DNA from: Gillisia sp. CAL575
Lineage (GTDB): Bacteria > Bacteroidota > Bacteroidia > Flavobacteriales > Flavobacteriaceae
DNA length: 64,000 nucleotides
NCBI RefSeq assembly: GCF_000403785.1
Contig: NZ_APHJ01000023.1
Span: forward strand, 1 to 64,000
Reading direction: 5' to 3'
Shown: positions 8,264 to 16,413 of the stretch, piece by piece
How the letters are laid out: each line of letters opens with the position of its first letter
Position numbering within the stretch: the first letter of the stretch is position 1
Program-made: the position numbers and the translations under genes
The notes under the pieces: model-generated
Database searches by the model: none
Told to the model about the DNA's origin: nothing
The model's input: only the letters and a program-made list of their open reading frames with translations

Positions 8264-9894
8264 TGAAAAATGCAAGAATTTCAGTTATGCTTATTGCTGT
8301 AATAGCAATGTGCTTTACCTCCTGTAGTAAGGAGGACAATGCTGCACAAGATCCGGATGGACCACAGGCAGTAGAGAAAGTCAACTTAAGTTTTGATCTA
8401 GCACTTAAACAATTTGACCAATCTAGGATGCAAACAATGAAAAATCAGGAAAGCGACGATACGATGGTACCAATGTGTCCTGGTGATGATGTTATTCCTA
8501 CCTATGTGAGGGCTATGATAGAAAAACCAGGCGGAGGTTATGTTTCTGATGGTGTGGGGGACCCTAATGATGTGCTGATTGACATTATAAATAACACATC
8601 AGACCCAGATGGGGATGGATTACTCAATTGGCTTACTTATGAAGAGAGCTTTTTGGAATTAGATCCAGGAACTTATAAACTTAAGTATTTCGCAGTATTA
8701 GATGCAGGTCAAAATATTATGTGGTTAGCACCTTCCTCTGATGATACTTATGGTCCAGCAAACTTCGCGAATTTTGTAAACAATCCACTTCCTCATAATA
8801 TTGTTCTAGAAGAAGGAACTAAACATTATGACGAGGTAGAAGTACTATGTTATGATGAAACTTTTGCGAAAGAATACGGTTATTTATTCTTCGATTTTCA
8901 AGAGGTTCCATTAACTTATGTTTGTTTCTTTGGTAATGAATGTGATGAAAACGGAAGACATACTCCTTCTAATTTTAAAGTTATAGTTTGGGAGCATGAT
9001 ACAGATGCACAATCACCAGATTCCTTCTTTGATATAGTTTTAGATAGATCTAAAGCTTTGGTAGAAAGAACAAACAACGCAGTTTACGAAAGTGGAGTTG
9101 TTGTAAGTGCAGAGTCATTATGTATTCCTCTTCCAGATAGAACAGGGGAAGATTCTTATTATGCTGAAATTTGGACAGTAGATGAGAATGGAGTTGAAGA
9201 AGATCTTATTAGACGTGGTAATTTCACTGATACCATGATTAATAATGGTGATTTTGATGATCCAGACTCTGATCTTAAAAAATACTGGCACTTTAGAGAA
9301 GGACCTTACTGTGGAGAAGATTCTACTCCTTGTTTATTATCACCTTTAGCATATTATGAAAATAATTTTGATAATAGTGCATTCTTGTCAGGATCAGGTA
9401 TTACTACAGGTACACAGTATAGCTATGTAGCACCAACGACAAATGCATTATGGCCAGAGGGAACATATACATTTACAGACAATCCTAGTACTGTTCATAA
9501 TAACTTCGCCAATTTTAATAATGGAGATAATATGATGGTTATCAATGGATCTGTGGAAGATGGTAAGACAGTTTACTATTCATTTACATGTGAGGATATT
9601 TGTCCAAATTCAGATTATTATGTGACATTCGAAACTAGAAGCGTAGTTACTGCGAGTCCAGCAGAATTGAGAATAAGTGTGGATAGCAACTTGTTAGCAG
9701 ATGTAATTACTACAAGTGATACATTTCAAAAAGTTGGACTATGGATAAGATCTGATGCTTCAGGACAATTAAAAATGCAGATACTTAATGATAATACAGC
9801 TCCAAGTGGTAATGACTTTGCGCTGGATGATGTTAAGATATCCAATAATACTAGTATAATGACGGGAATTGATATTCTGGTTGTTCAACCTTAA
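8263..9894 (+). CDS. Modular surface lipoprotein with C-terminal jelly-roll-like domain
   Basis: The signal peptide MKNARISVMLIAVIAMCFTSC is followed by SKEDN, which fits surface lipoprotein export. Residues ~40-355 are the shared family module ('TYVRAMIE', 'GTYKLKYFAVLDAG', 'MWLAPSSDD', 'VEVLCYDE', 'YGYLFFDF', 'CDENGRHTP', 'SLCIPLPD', 'GNFTDTMI'). It is the closest relative of the gene at 6096. Residues ~363-535 differ: 'FNNGDNMMVINGS', 'YYSFTCEDICPNSDYYVTFETRS' split across strands and 'GNDFALDDVKI' resemble secreted beta-sandwich, carbohydrate-binding-like domains with an Asp pair near the end. Binding of a carbohydrate or protein is an inference from this fold-like pattern only. Confidence 0.88.
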   Translation: MKNARISVMLIAVIAMCFTSCSKEDNAAQDPDGPQAVEKVNLSFDLALKQFDQSRMQTMKNQESDDTMVPMCPGDDVIPTYVRAMIEKPGGGYVSDGVGDPNDVLIDIINNTSDPDGDGLLNWLTYEESFLELDPGTYKLKYFAVLDAGQNIMWLAPSSDDTYGPANFANFVNNPLPHNIVLEEGTKHYDEVEVLCYDETFAKEYGYLFFDFQEVPLTYVCFFGNECDENGRHTPSNFKVIVWEHDTDAQSPDSFFDIVLDRSKALVERTNNAVYESGVVVSAESLCIPLPDRTGEDSYYAEIWTVDENGVEEDLIRRGNFTDTMINNGDFDDPDSDLKKYWHFREGPYCGEDSTPCLLSPLAYYENNFDNSAFLSGSGITTGTQYSYVAPTTNALWPEGTYTFTDNPSTVHNNFANFNNGDNMMVINGSVEDGKTVYYSFTCEDICPNSDYYVTFETRSVVTASPAELRISVDSNLLADVITTSDTFQKVGLWIRSDASGQLKMQILNDNTAPSGNDFALDDVKISNNTSIMTGIDILVVQP

Positions 9895-9928
9895 ATTAAT
9901 TAGTAATTAGTTTATTTTGTTTAGAATG

Positions 9929-9956
9929 AAGAGGGGCCATTGGCCCCTCTTTTATT
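9929..9956. terminator. Rho-independent terminator between convergent genes
   Basis: A perfect 10-bp stem AAGAGGGGCC/GGCCCCTCTT with a 3-base loop precedes a short T-rich tail on the plus strand. It lies between the lipoprotein gene and the convergent ggt gene and may serve both. Confidence 0.85.
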
Positions 9957-9957
9957 A

Positions 9958-11664
9958 TTAGAATCCGATTGCCGTATCGTCCCCCCTTTTATCTGCACCA
10001 CCTTCCAATTTTCCATTTGGTAATTTTAATATAGCATCAACTTTTCCTAATATTGGAGAATCCTTTTCATTTACAGTATATCCCAATTCTTCTAAAGTTT
10101 GAAGCATTTTTTTATTGAAAGAATTTGGTTCAAAATTAATTTGATCTGGAAGCCATTGATGGTGGAATCTTGGCGCATTAACAGCCTCTTGCATATTCAT
10201 TCCAAATTCAGAAACATTTAGAATAGTTTGTAATACAGAAGTGATGATAGTTGAACCACCTGGAGTTCCCACGCTCATCCAAAATTTGCCGTCTTTTTCT
10301 ACTATTGTTGGCGTCATAGAACTTAACATTCTTTTACCTGGAGCAATAGAGTTTGCTTCTGCACCAATAAGACCAAACATATTTGGGACTCCTGGCTTTG
10401 CACTAAAATCGTCCATTTCATTATTAAGAAAAAAGCCTAATTCTTCCACATATAATTTAGAACCATATGCTCCATTTAAAGTTGAAGTCACCGCAATAGC
10501 ATTTCCAAATTGATCTACTATAGAATAATGAGTGGTTTCCACGCTTTCGTATCCAGGCAGTGCTCCATGTTTTAAACTGTTGGAAGGTGTTGCTTTCTCA
10601 AAGCTGAAATTTTCCATACGTATATCCAGATAACTATCACTAGTTAATTTCTCCACTGGAACTTCATAGAAATCTGGATCTCCCAAATAATAACTTCTAT
10701 CTGCATAAGCGCGTCTTTCAGCTTCCGTGATTACCTGAATTGCTTTTAAACTATTGTGACCAAATTCTTGAAGGGGGTATTTTTCTATTGTTTTCAGGAT
10801 CTGAGCCAAAGCAACGCCTCCGCTAGAAGGTGGAGCCATAGAAATAACTTTTAAATTTTTATAATTAAAAGTTATCGGTTCTCTCCAAACAGTTTCGTAA
10901 GATTTAAGATCTTCTAAACTAATAATACCACCATTATCCTGGATGAATTTCACCAATATTTCGCCGGTCTTTCCTCCATAGTATTCACTCCTTCCATTAT
11001 CTACTAATTTCTGAAGCGTTCTTGCAAGTGCTGGATTTTTAACTGTATCACCAGCCTTAAAATTTTTATTATATAAAATAGGTGTTTTATTAACCTTTCC
11101 AAATAGTTCCTGATGCCGGTTAAAACTATTTGCCTGTCCTTCAGATACTGCATATCCTTTTTTTGCCAGTGCTATAACAGGAGCTAAAATGGTTTCTATT
11201 GGAAGAGAACCTAATTTTTCGTGAACGGAGAAAATTCCAGCAACGGTTCCCGGAACTCCAATAGCTAAACTACCTAGTTGACTTTTTTCTGAAATCGCAT
11301 TTCCATTTTCATCTAAATACATATTCTTAGATGCCGCAAGTGGTGCTTTTTCTCTAAAATCTAAACTTCCTATTTCGCCATTTGCTTTCCTAAACACCAT
11401 GAATCCGCCACCGCCTAAGCTTCCAGCAAAAGGATAACTTACAGCAAGTGCCATTTCTGTTGCAACCATTGCATCAAAAGCATTTCCTCCTTGCTTCATA
11501 ATATCTGATGCAATTTGAGAGGCTTCAGCTCTAGCCGAAACTACCATTGCATTCTCTGTGATTAATCCAACTTCAGGAGTTACCTCTTTTTTAGAAATCT
11601 CGGGCGGAGCAGATTTGCAGGCCAAGAAAAAACTAAATATGATAAGTAAAATTGATTTTTTCAT
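9958..11664 (-). CDS. ggt: Gamma-glutamyltransferase
   Basis: This enzyme cleaves the gamma-glutamyl bond of glutathione and related compounds and can transfer the glutamyl group, outside the cytoplasm. The 568-residue protein has a lipoprotein-type signal (MKKSILLIIFSFFLAC). It shows the N-terminal 'AS.IASDIMKQGGNAFDA', the autoprocessing and nucleophile motif TTHYSIVD (Thr377/Thr378), the following 'GNAIAVTSTLNGAYGS', and the oxyanion Ser pair in 'GKRMLSSMTPT'. Length is normal for an unprocessed precursor. It begins 4 bases after the stop of acpH, so the two genes are probably one transcript. Confidence 0.95.
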   Translation of the reverse strand: MKKSILLIIFSFFLACKSAPPEISKKEVTPEVGLITENAMVVSARAEASQIASDIMKQGGNAFDAMVATEMALAVSYPFAGSLGGGGFMVFRKANGEIGSLDFREKAPLAASKNMYLDENGNAISEKSQLGSLAIGVPGTVAGIFSVHEKLGSLPIETILAPVIALAKKGYAVSEGQANSFNRHQELFGKVNKTPILYNKNFKAGDTVKNPALARTLQKLVDNGRSEYYGGKTGEILVKFIQDNGGIISLEDLKSYETVWREPITFNYKNLKVISMAPPSSGGVALAQILKTIEKYPLQEFGHNSLKAIQVITEAERRAYADRSYYLGDPDFYEVPVEKLTSDSYLDIRMENFSFEKATPSNSLKHGALPGYESVETTHYSIVDQFGNAIAVTSTLNGAYGSKLYVEELGFFLNNEMDDFSAKPGVPNMFGLIGAEANSIAPGKRMLSSMTPTIVEKDGKFWMSVGTPGGSTIITSVLQTILNVSEFGMNMQEAVNAPRFHHQWLPDQINFEPNSFNKKMLQTLEELGYTVNEKDSPILGKVDAILKLPNGKLEGGADKRGDDTAIGF

Positions 11665-11668
11665 AGGT

Positions 11669-12262
11669 TTAGGTATAATTTAATTTCCGAATTTCATCAG
11701 AAGAATATTTAATTATTTCATTAAAAAAAGCAGTGAATTCAGCTTCAAAAAGAGGATAATATAGTTCCAATTCTTTAGTGGCAAATTGCATTTTAGATCT
11801 ATTCTTTGTTCGCTGATCCATTTGATAAAGAATTTTCCCTATTCCTTCTATACTTGCATAACTATATAACCAATTATCATCGATCATATATGGCAAAAAT
11901 TGTTGAACTCTAAGTGGTAAGATTTCATAGTTTTCTGTGAGTAAATTATAAAAATCTTGGGTATAATCAAATAGAGGAACATCAGAATAGTCTTCCCAGT
12001 TCTTAGCCAAAAAATGATCATATAAAATATCTATAATTACTGCGCTATAATGTCCATACACGTCGAACAATCTATGCGTGCTTTTTCTCACTGTTGGATG
12101 CTTATCTGTAAAAGTATCTAAAGCTCGATGCAAAACGATTCCATCTTTAATTTTCTTTGGGAAATGACTGAATTTATTCCCTTTAATCGAGTCTGCGATG
12201 AAATTTCCAATTTTTAATTCTTCGATCTCCTTAGAAAGGTATATATGTGCGAGATAATTCAT
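11669..12262 (-). CDS. acpH: Acyl carrier protein phosphodiesterase (AcpH family)
   Basis: AcpH removes the 4'-phosphopantetheine group from holo-acyl carrier protein. The 197-residue length and the opening 'MNYLAHIYLS' with 'IGNFIADSIKG', 'GIVLHRALDTFTDKHP' and 'YDHFLAKNW' are characteristic of this HD-like metal-dependent family, with conserved His and Asp residues in those segments. It is the promoter-proximal gene of a two-gene unit with ggt, transcribed away from glmM. No exact -7 box was seen just upstream. Confidence 0.88.
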   Translation of the reverse strand: MNYLAHIYLSKEIEELKIGNFIADSIKGNKFSHFPKKIKDGIVLHRALDTFTDKHPTVRKSTHRLFDVYGHYSAVIIDILYDHFLAKNWEDYSDVPLFDYTQDFYNLLTENYEILPLRVQQFLPYMIDDNWLYSYASIEGIGKILYQMDQRTKNRSKMQFATKELELYYPLFEAEFTAFFNEIIKYSSDEIRKLNYT

Positions 12263-12312
12263 TTTTACAAGATACTAATTAAAGCGAATTCCTGTTTAAT
12301 TTATGTTAACAT

Positions 12313-12344
12313 TTGGGGAAGACCTATCTAGCCGTGTATATTTG
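12313..12344 (+). promoter_or_regulatory. Promoter for glmM
   Basis: TATATTTG at 12337-12344 matches the Bacteroidota -7 box TAnnTTTG. A TTG at 12313-12315 lies 21 bases upstream, within the usual 17-23 spacing for the -33 element. The start codon is 73 bases downstream. Confidence 0.7.
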
Positions 12345-12417
12345 CTAAAATTTACTTTTCAATCTATAAAACAGAGCTTTTAACAGGTTACTTTAGGAGC
12401 TATTAATATAAAGCAAT

Positions 12418-13803
12418 ATGAGTTTAATAAAATCAATTTCAGGAATTAGAGGAACAATAGGAGGAAAACCTTCAGAAAATCTTACTCCTTTGGATGCAGT
12501 AAAATTTGCTGCTGCTTACGGTACGTGGCTTAAGAGTGAGAATACTAAAACAAAATTAAAGGTTGTGATTGGCCGCGATGCCCGAATATCAGGTTCTATG
12601 ATCCAACAATTGGTGATGAATACATTAGTTGGATTAGGAATAGACGTTATAGATCTTGGTCTTTCTACTACTCCCACAGTAGAAATCGCTGTTCCCTTAG
12701 AAGTTGCAGATGGAGGAATTATACTTACTGCAAGTCATAATCCTAAACAATGGAATGCTTTAAAACTTCTGAATAGAAAAGGAGAGTTTTTAAATGGAGC
12801 AGAAGGAATAAAGATTCTTAATTATGCTGAAAAAGAAGAGTTTGTATTTGCTGAGGTGGATGATCTTGGAGCCATTACCGTTAAAGATGATTATATAGAT
12901 AGACATATCGAGCAGGTACTTAAACTGAAGCTAGTAGATGCAGAACTTGTAAAAAACGCTAAATTTAAAGTAGTAGTAGATGCAGTAAATTCTACGGGAG
13001 GTATTGCTATACCTGCACTACTTAAAAAAATGGGTGTAGAAGTAGTAGAGTTATATTGTGATCCTAATGGGCATTTCCCTCATAATCCGGAACCTTTAAA
13101 GGAACATTTGGGAGATATAAGCAAGTTGGTCGCAAAAGAAAAGGCAGATCTTGGAGTAGTAGTAGATCCAGATGTAGATAGACTGGCTTTAATAGACGAA
13201 AATGGGGAGATGTTTGGTGAAGAATATACCCTAGTTGCTTGTGCAGATTACGTACTTAGTAAAACTCCAGGTGACACGGTGAGTAATTTATCATCCTCCA
13301 GAGCATTAAGAGATCTTACACAAAAACACGGAAATACTTATAGAGCGAGTGCAGTAGGGGAAGTGAATGTAGTGGAATTGATGAAAGAGACTAATGCAGT
13401 AATTGGAGGAGAAGGAAATGGCGGAATCATTTATCCAGAATCTCATTACGGCCGTGATAGCTTAGTAGGTGTAGCTTTATTCTTAACCTATTTGGCAGAA
13501 AAGAAAATGACTGTTTCTGAAATAAAGAAAGGTTATCCAATGTATTATATGAGTAAGAATAAAATTGAGTTAACTCCAGAATTGGATGTTGATGCTATTC
13601 TAGAAAGTGTTAGAGAAAATCATTCTTCTGAAGAAATCTCTACTGTTGATGGGGTGAAAATTGACTTTGCTGAAAACTGGGTACATCTTAGAAAATCTAA
13701 TACTGAGCCAATAATTAGAATTTATACTGAAGCAAAATCTCAAGCTGAAGCAGATTCTTTAGCAGAAAAAATGATTGAAGAAATTAAAGCTATAGTAGCT
13801 TAA
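12418..13803 (+). CDS. glmM: Phosphoglucosamine mutase
   Basis: GlmM converts glucosamine-6-phosphate to glucosamine-1-phosphate for UDP-GlcNAc, feeding peptidoglycan, LPS and the amino-sugar genes later in this window. The 461-residue protein has the phosphohexomutase layout: the phosphoserine loop TASHNPKQWN (Ser106), the metal-binding loop DPDVDR, the sugar loop 'GEGNGG', and the phosphate-binding C-terminal 'RKSNTEPIIRIY'. Bacteroidota members are often annotated simply as phosphoglucosamine mutase or phosphomannomutase-family, so the substrate is slightly uncertain. Its stop codon overlaps the stop codon of the convergent acyltransferase gene. Confidence 0.9.
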   Translation: MSLIKSISGIRGTIGGKPSENLTPLDAVKFAAAYGTWLKSENTKTKLKVVIGRDARISGSMIQQLVMNTLVGLGIDVIDLGLSTTPTVEIAVPLEVADGGIILTASHNPKQWNALKLLNRKGEFLNGAEGIKILNYAEKEEFVFAEVDDLGAITVKDDYIDRHIEQVLKLKLVDAELVKNAKFKVVVDAVNSTGGIAIPALLKKMGVEVVELYCDPNGHFPHNPEPLKEHLGDISKLVAKEKADLGVVVDPDVDRLALIDENGEMFGEEYTLVACADYVLSKTPGDTVSNLSSSRALRDLTQKHGNTYRASAVGEVNVVELMKETNAVIGGEGNGGIIYPESHYGRDSLVGVALFLTYLAEKKMTVSEIKKGYPMYYMSKNKIELTPELDVDAILESVRENHSSEEISTVDGVKIDFAENWVHLRKSNTEPIIRIYTEAKSQAEADSLAEKMIEEIKAIVA

Positions 13804-14711
13804 TTTCTAGGATAAATGGTAGCGCTATTAGGGATGGGAGCATCTTTATGTTTCCATCTCTTATGTGTCCAAAGATAATATTCTGGTTTTTCTCTAATTT
13901 GCTTTTCCAGTTCGGTTAGAAACTTATTGGTGATCATAAAAGGAGGCTCTTGTGCGGCTTTATCTGTAATTGGAATAAATGTGGCTTCATAAAATCCTCT
14001 ATTTTTCTTTTCTACATGAAGATACATTACTGCCATATCTAAATTAGTAGCTAATTTTTCTGTTCCCATAAATATTGGAACCGTAGTACCCATAAATTTA
14101 GTCCAAGTTTTTGCTCTTCCCAATTTTGGAGATTGGTCTGCAACCATGGCGTATACTCCTAAAAGTCCTTTGTCTTGATTGCTTTTTATAGTTTTGGTAG
14201 CTTGTGAGGAGGTAATTAATTCTCCGTCAAATCTTTGGCGAATATCTTTAGCCATTTTATCAAAATATGGATTTTGCACCTTTTTATAGATACCATATCC
14301 TCTATAGTCTAGTCCATATAATTGTAATGCATTTATCCACTCGTAACTAGCATAGTGTCCACATATTAGAATTATACTTTTATTTAGCTCTCGTACTCTC
14401 TGAATTTCTTTAATATTGGAGAAAGTATAGCGCCTTTTTAATTCGTTATTGGGTATAGAGATGCTCTTAACCATTTCAAGAAACATATCGCACATATGTT
14501 TGAAAGATCCCTTACTTATCTCTTTATATTCTTTTTCGGATCTATCAGGAAGAGCAAGTTTTAAATTCTGAATTACCGTTTTTCTTCTATAACCAACTAA
14601 ATAGTATACAATGAAGAAAACCAGATCTGATACCTTATAAAAAAGCCAAAACGGGAACTTAGAAATTACCCAAAGAAAAGGGTAGACTAACCAAAAAACT
14701 AATCGCTGCAT
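13800..14711 (-). CDS. Lysophospholipid acyltransferase family protein (LpxL/HtrB-like)
   Basis: Proteins of this family transfer a secondary acyl chain to lipid A precursors at the inner membrane. I place the start at 14711 (MQRLVFWLVYPFLW) rather than 14750, because the longer form would run through the promoter boxes at 14728-14746. This gives about 303 residues with one N-terminal membrane segment, the family's 'CGHYASYEW' (HxxxxE-like His and Glu) near residue 115, and 'GVYAMVADQSP' in the middle. The overlap with glmM at the 3' ends is 4 bases. Which acyl chain it adds cannot be told. Confidence 0.87.
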   Translation of the reverse strand: MQRLVFWLVYPFLWVISKFPFWLFYKVSDLVFFIVYYLVGYRRKTVIQNLKLALPDRSEKEYKEISKGSFKHMCDMFLEMVKSISIPNNELKRRYTFSNIKEIQRVRELNKSIILICGHYASYEWINALQLYGLDYRGYGIYKKVQNPYFDKMAKDIRQRFDGELITSSQATKTIKSNQDKGLLGVYAMVADQSPKLGRAKTWTKFMGTTVPIFMGTEKLATNLDMAVMYLHVEKKNRGFYEATFIPITDKAAQEPPFMITNKFLTELEKQIREKPEYYLWTHKRWKHKDAPIPNSATIYPRN

Positions 14712-14727
14712 CAACAAAAAATTTAGG

Positions 14728-14746
14728 CAAATATATGGTATATTTG
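14728..14746. promoter_or_regulatory. Back-to-back divergent -7 promoter boxes forming a palindrome
   Basis: CAAATATA at 14728-14735 is a minus-strand -7 box for the acyltransferase, and TATATTTG at 14739-14746 is a plus-strand -7 box for the rhomboid gene. Both match TAnnTTTG. Together they are a perfect 8-bp inverted repeat with a 3-base spacer. No TTG at -33 was seen for the plus strand. Confidence 0.6.
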
Positions 14747-14765
14747 GCACTAAACGTAAGTATCT

Positions 14766-15413
14766 ATGGGAGATTTAAGCTTGGTAACTATAATTATCAT
14801 TGCAGTAAATGTTATTATTTCATTCAAAGGTTTTAAAGATCGAGCCTTTTTTGAAAAATATAAATTCAATGTAGGCGATATTAAAGCTGGAGCGAAATAT
14901 CAGATCTTCTCTTCTGGGTTTTTGCATGTAGATACTTCTCATTTATTTGTGAATATGCTTACCCTTTATTTTTTCGCTAATGTGGTACTTTCCTTTTTAG
15001 GTTCTGTTGGATTTATAATTGTGTATTTGGCAAGTTTAATCCTTGGAAATCTCCTAAGTTATTTCTTTCATAAAGACGATCTTAATTATACTGCTGTAGG
15101 AGCAAGTGGGGCAGTAATGGGAATCTTATATTCTGCTATTTTATTAAGACCAGATATGATGTTAGGCTTGTTCTTTATTATCCCAATTCCAGCTTATGTT
15201 TTTGGAATAGGTTATCTATTGTATACAATTTATGGTATGAAAAAGAGACTTGGAAATATTGGTCACGATGCTCATTTTGGTGGAGCTGTAGGCGGTTTCG
15301 TAATAACCATGATATTGGCTCCATGGATCTTCGAGCAACATTTGCTAATGGTCATTCTTCTAGCCATCCCCATATTAATATTGTTTGTTCTGCAAAAAGC
15401 TGGTAAAATATAA
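14766..15413 (+). CDS. Rhomboid family intramembrane serine protease
   Basis: The protease cuts transmembrane substrates within the inner membrane. The 215-residue protein is built of six hydrophobic segments. The catalytic Ser sits in GASGAVMG (Ser114) and the catalytic His in GHDAHFGGAVGG (His170); the 'HVDTSHLFVNM' segment between membrane helices 1 and 2 provides the conserved His and Asn. The start codon lies 20 bases after a -7 box. Substrate is unknown. The gene is divergent from the acyltransferase gene. Confidence 0.93.
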   Translation: MGDLSLVTIIIIAVNVIISFKGFKDRAFFEKYKFNVGDIKAGAKYQIFSSGFLHVDTSHLFVNMLTLYFFANVVLSFLGSVGFIIVYLASLILGNLLSYFFHKDDLNYTAVGASGAVMGILYSAILLRPDMMLGLFFIIPIPAYVFGIGYLLYTIYGMKKRLGNIGHDAHFGGAVGGFVITMILAPWIFEQHLLMVILLAIPILILFVLQKAGKI

Positions 15414-15464
15414 TTTGGTATCCTTCTTGTAATACAGTCCTGAAATACTTAAAACCTAACTAAA

Positions 15465-16154
15465 ATGAAATCTATTTTAATACTTTTTGCAGCTTTAGGA
15501 ACTTTTGCTGTACAGGCACAACAAATTAATAATATCACCCCAGCAGTTTCCGTAAACGGAGAAGGGATAATAAAGGTGATTCCAGATGAGGTAGTTATTA
15601 AATCTCGTATAGAGCATGATGGAGAAAATGCTCAGGAAGTGAAAAAACAGAATGATGCCGTGGTAGATGCGGTGATCAAATATTTAAAATCTGAAGGGGT
15701 GCCAGAAAAAAATATTCAAACGGATTATGTGAATTTGAATAAAAACTATAATTATAATGATAAGACCTATAGTTATGTAGCAAATCAAGCAATTTCTATC
15801 AAACTAGATAATTTAAAAAATTACGAGAAGATAATGAGTGGCCTATTGAATGTTGGTTTAAACAGAATAGATGGAGTACAGTTCAAGTCCTCTGAAATGG
15901 AGAAATATATGACTGAGGCTAGAAAAAAAGCAGTTTTAAATGCCAAAAGTAAGGCTTCAGAATATGCTTCCCCTTTAAATCAATCTATAGGAAAAGCTAT
16001 TAGCATAAGCGAAGTGCAAACCAATAATTTTCCTCCTATGTATAGAATGAATGAAATGAAAATGAGTTCAGATTCAGGGGAACAACAGGAAACTTTAGCT
16101 CCTGGAGAAATGGAGATCAGCGCACAAGTTACTGTGGCGTTTGAGCTGAAATAA
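15465..16154 (+). CDS. SIMPL domain-containing secreted protein (DUF541)
   Basis: The 229-residue protein has a cleavable signal peptide (MKSILILFAALGTFAVQAQ). The SIMPL pattern covers most of the rest: 'VSVNGEGIIKVIPDEVVI' at the start of the mature part, 'ARKKAVLNAKSKASEYA' near residue 150, and a C-terminal 'QVTVAFELK'. Family members are periplasmic or outer-membrane-associated proteins with stress-related roles in some species; the biochemical function is unsettled. It is followed by a strong terminator and sits 51 bases after the rhomboid gene, so the two may share a transcript. Confidence 0.88.
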   Translation: MKSILILFAALGTFAVQAQQINNITPAVSVNGEGIIKVIPDEVVIKSRIEHDGENAQEVKKQNDAVVDAVIKYLKSEGVPEKNIQTDYVNLNKNYNYNDKTYSYVANQAISIKLDNLKNYEKIMSGLLNVGLNRIDGVQFKSSEMEKYMTEARKKAVLNAKSKASEYASPLNQSIGKAISISEVQTNNFPPMYRMNEMKMSSDSGEQQETLAPGEMEISAQVTVAFELK

Positions 16155-16167
16155 CTCTTAGATATAG

Positions 16168-16213
16168 GACAATAAAAAAGGCTTCTGAATTTTCAGAAGC
16201 CTTTTTTATTGTC
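16168..16213 (+). terminator. Long bidirectional rho-independent terminator
   Basis: Arms of 22 bp, containing AAAAAAGGCTTCTGAA and its complement, are perfectly paired around a minimal loop, with a T-run on both strands. It ends the SIMPL gene transcript. Confidence 0.9.
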
Positions 16214-16413
16214 GCCTTAGTTTTATCATATTCAGCTTGTCAACATATGCTTCATTTTTAATACTTTCATTCTAAGCGGAATGTATTGGAGTGAAGTGTT
16301 TCTAGATAGTAAAGAGATTACTATTCCAAAAGCTCTAATTGCTAAATAATATTTCTTAACAGCTGTTACATTGAGTTTGAAGAAATGTGCTTCTCAAAAT
16401 GTTAGAATTATAA

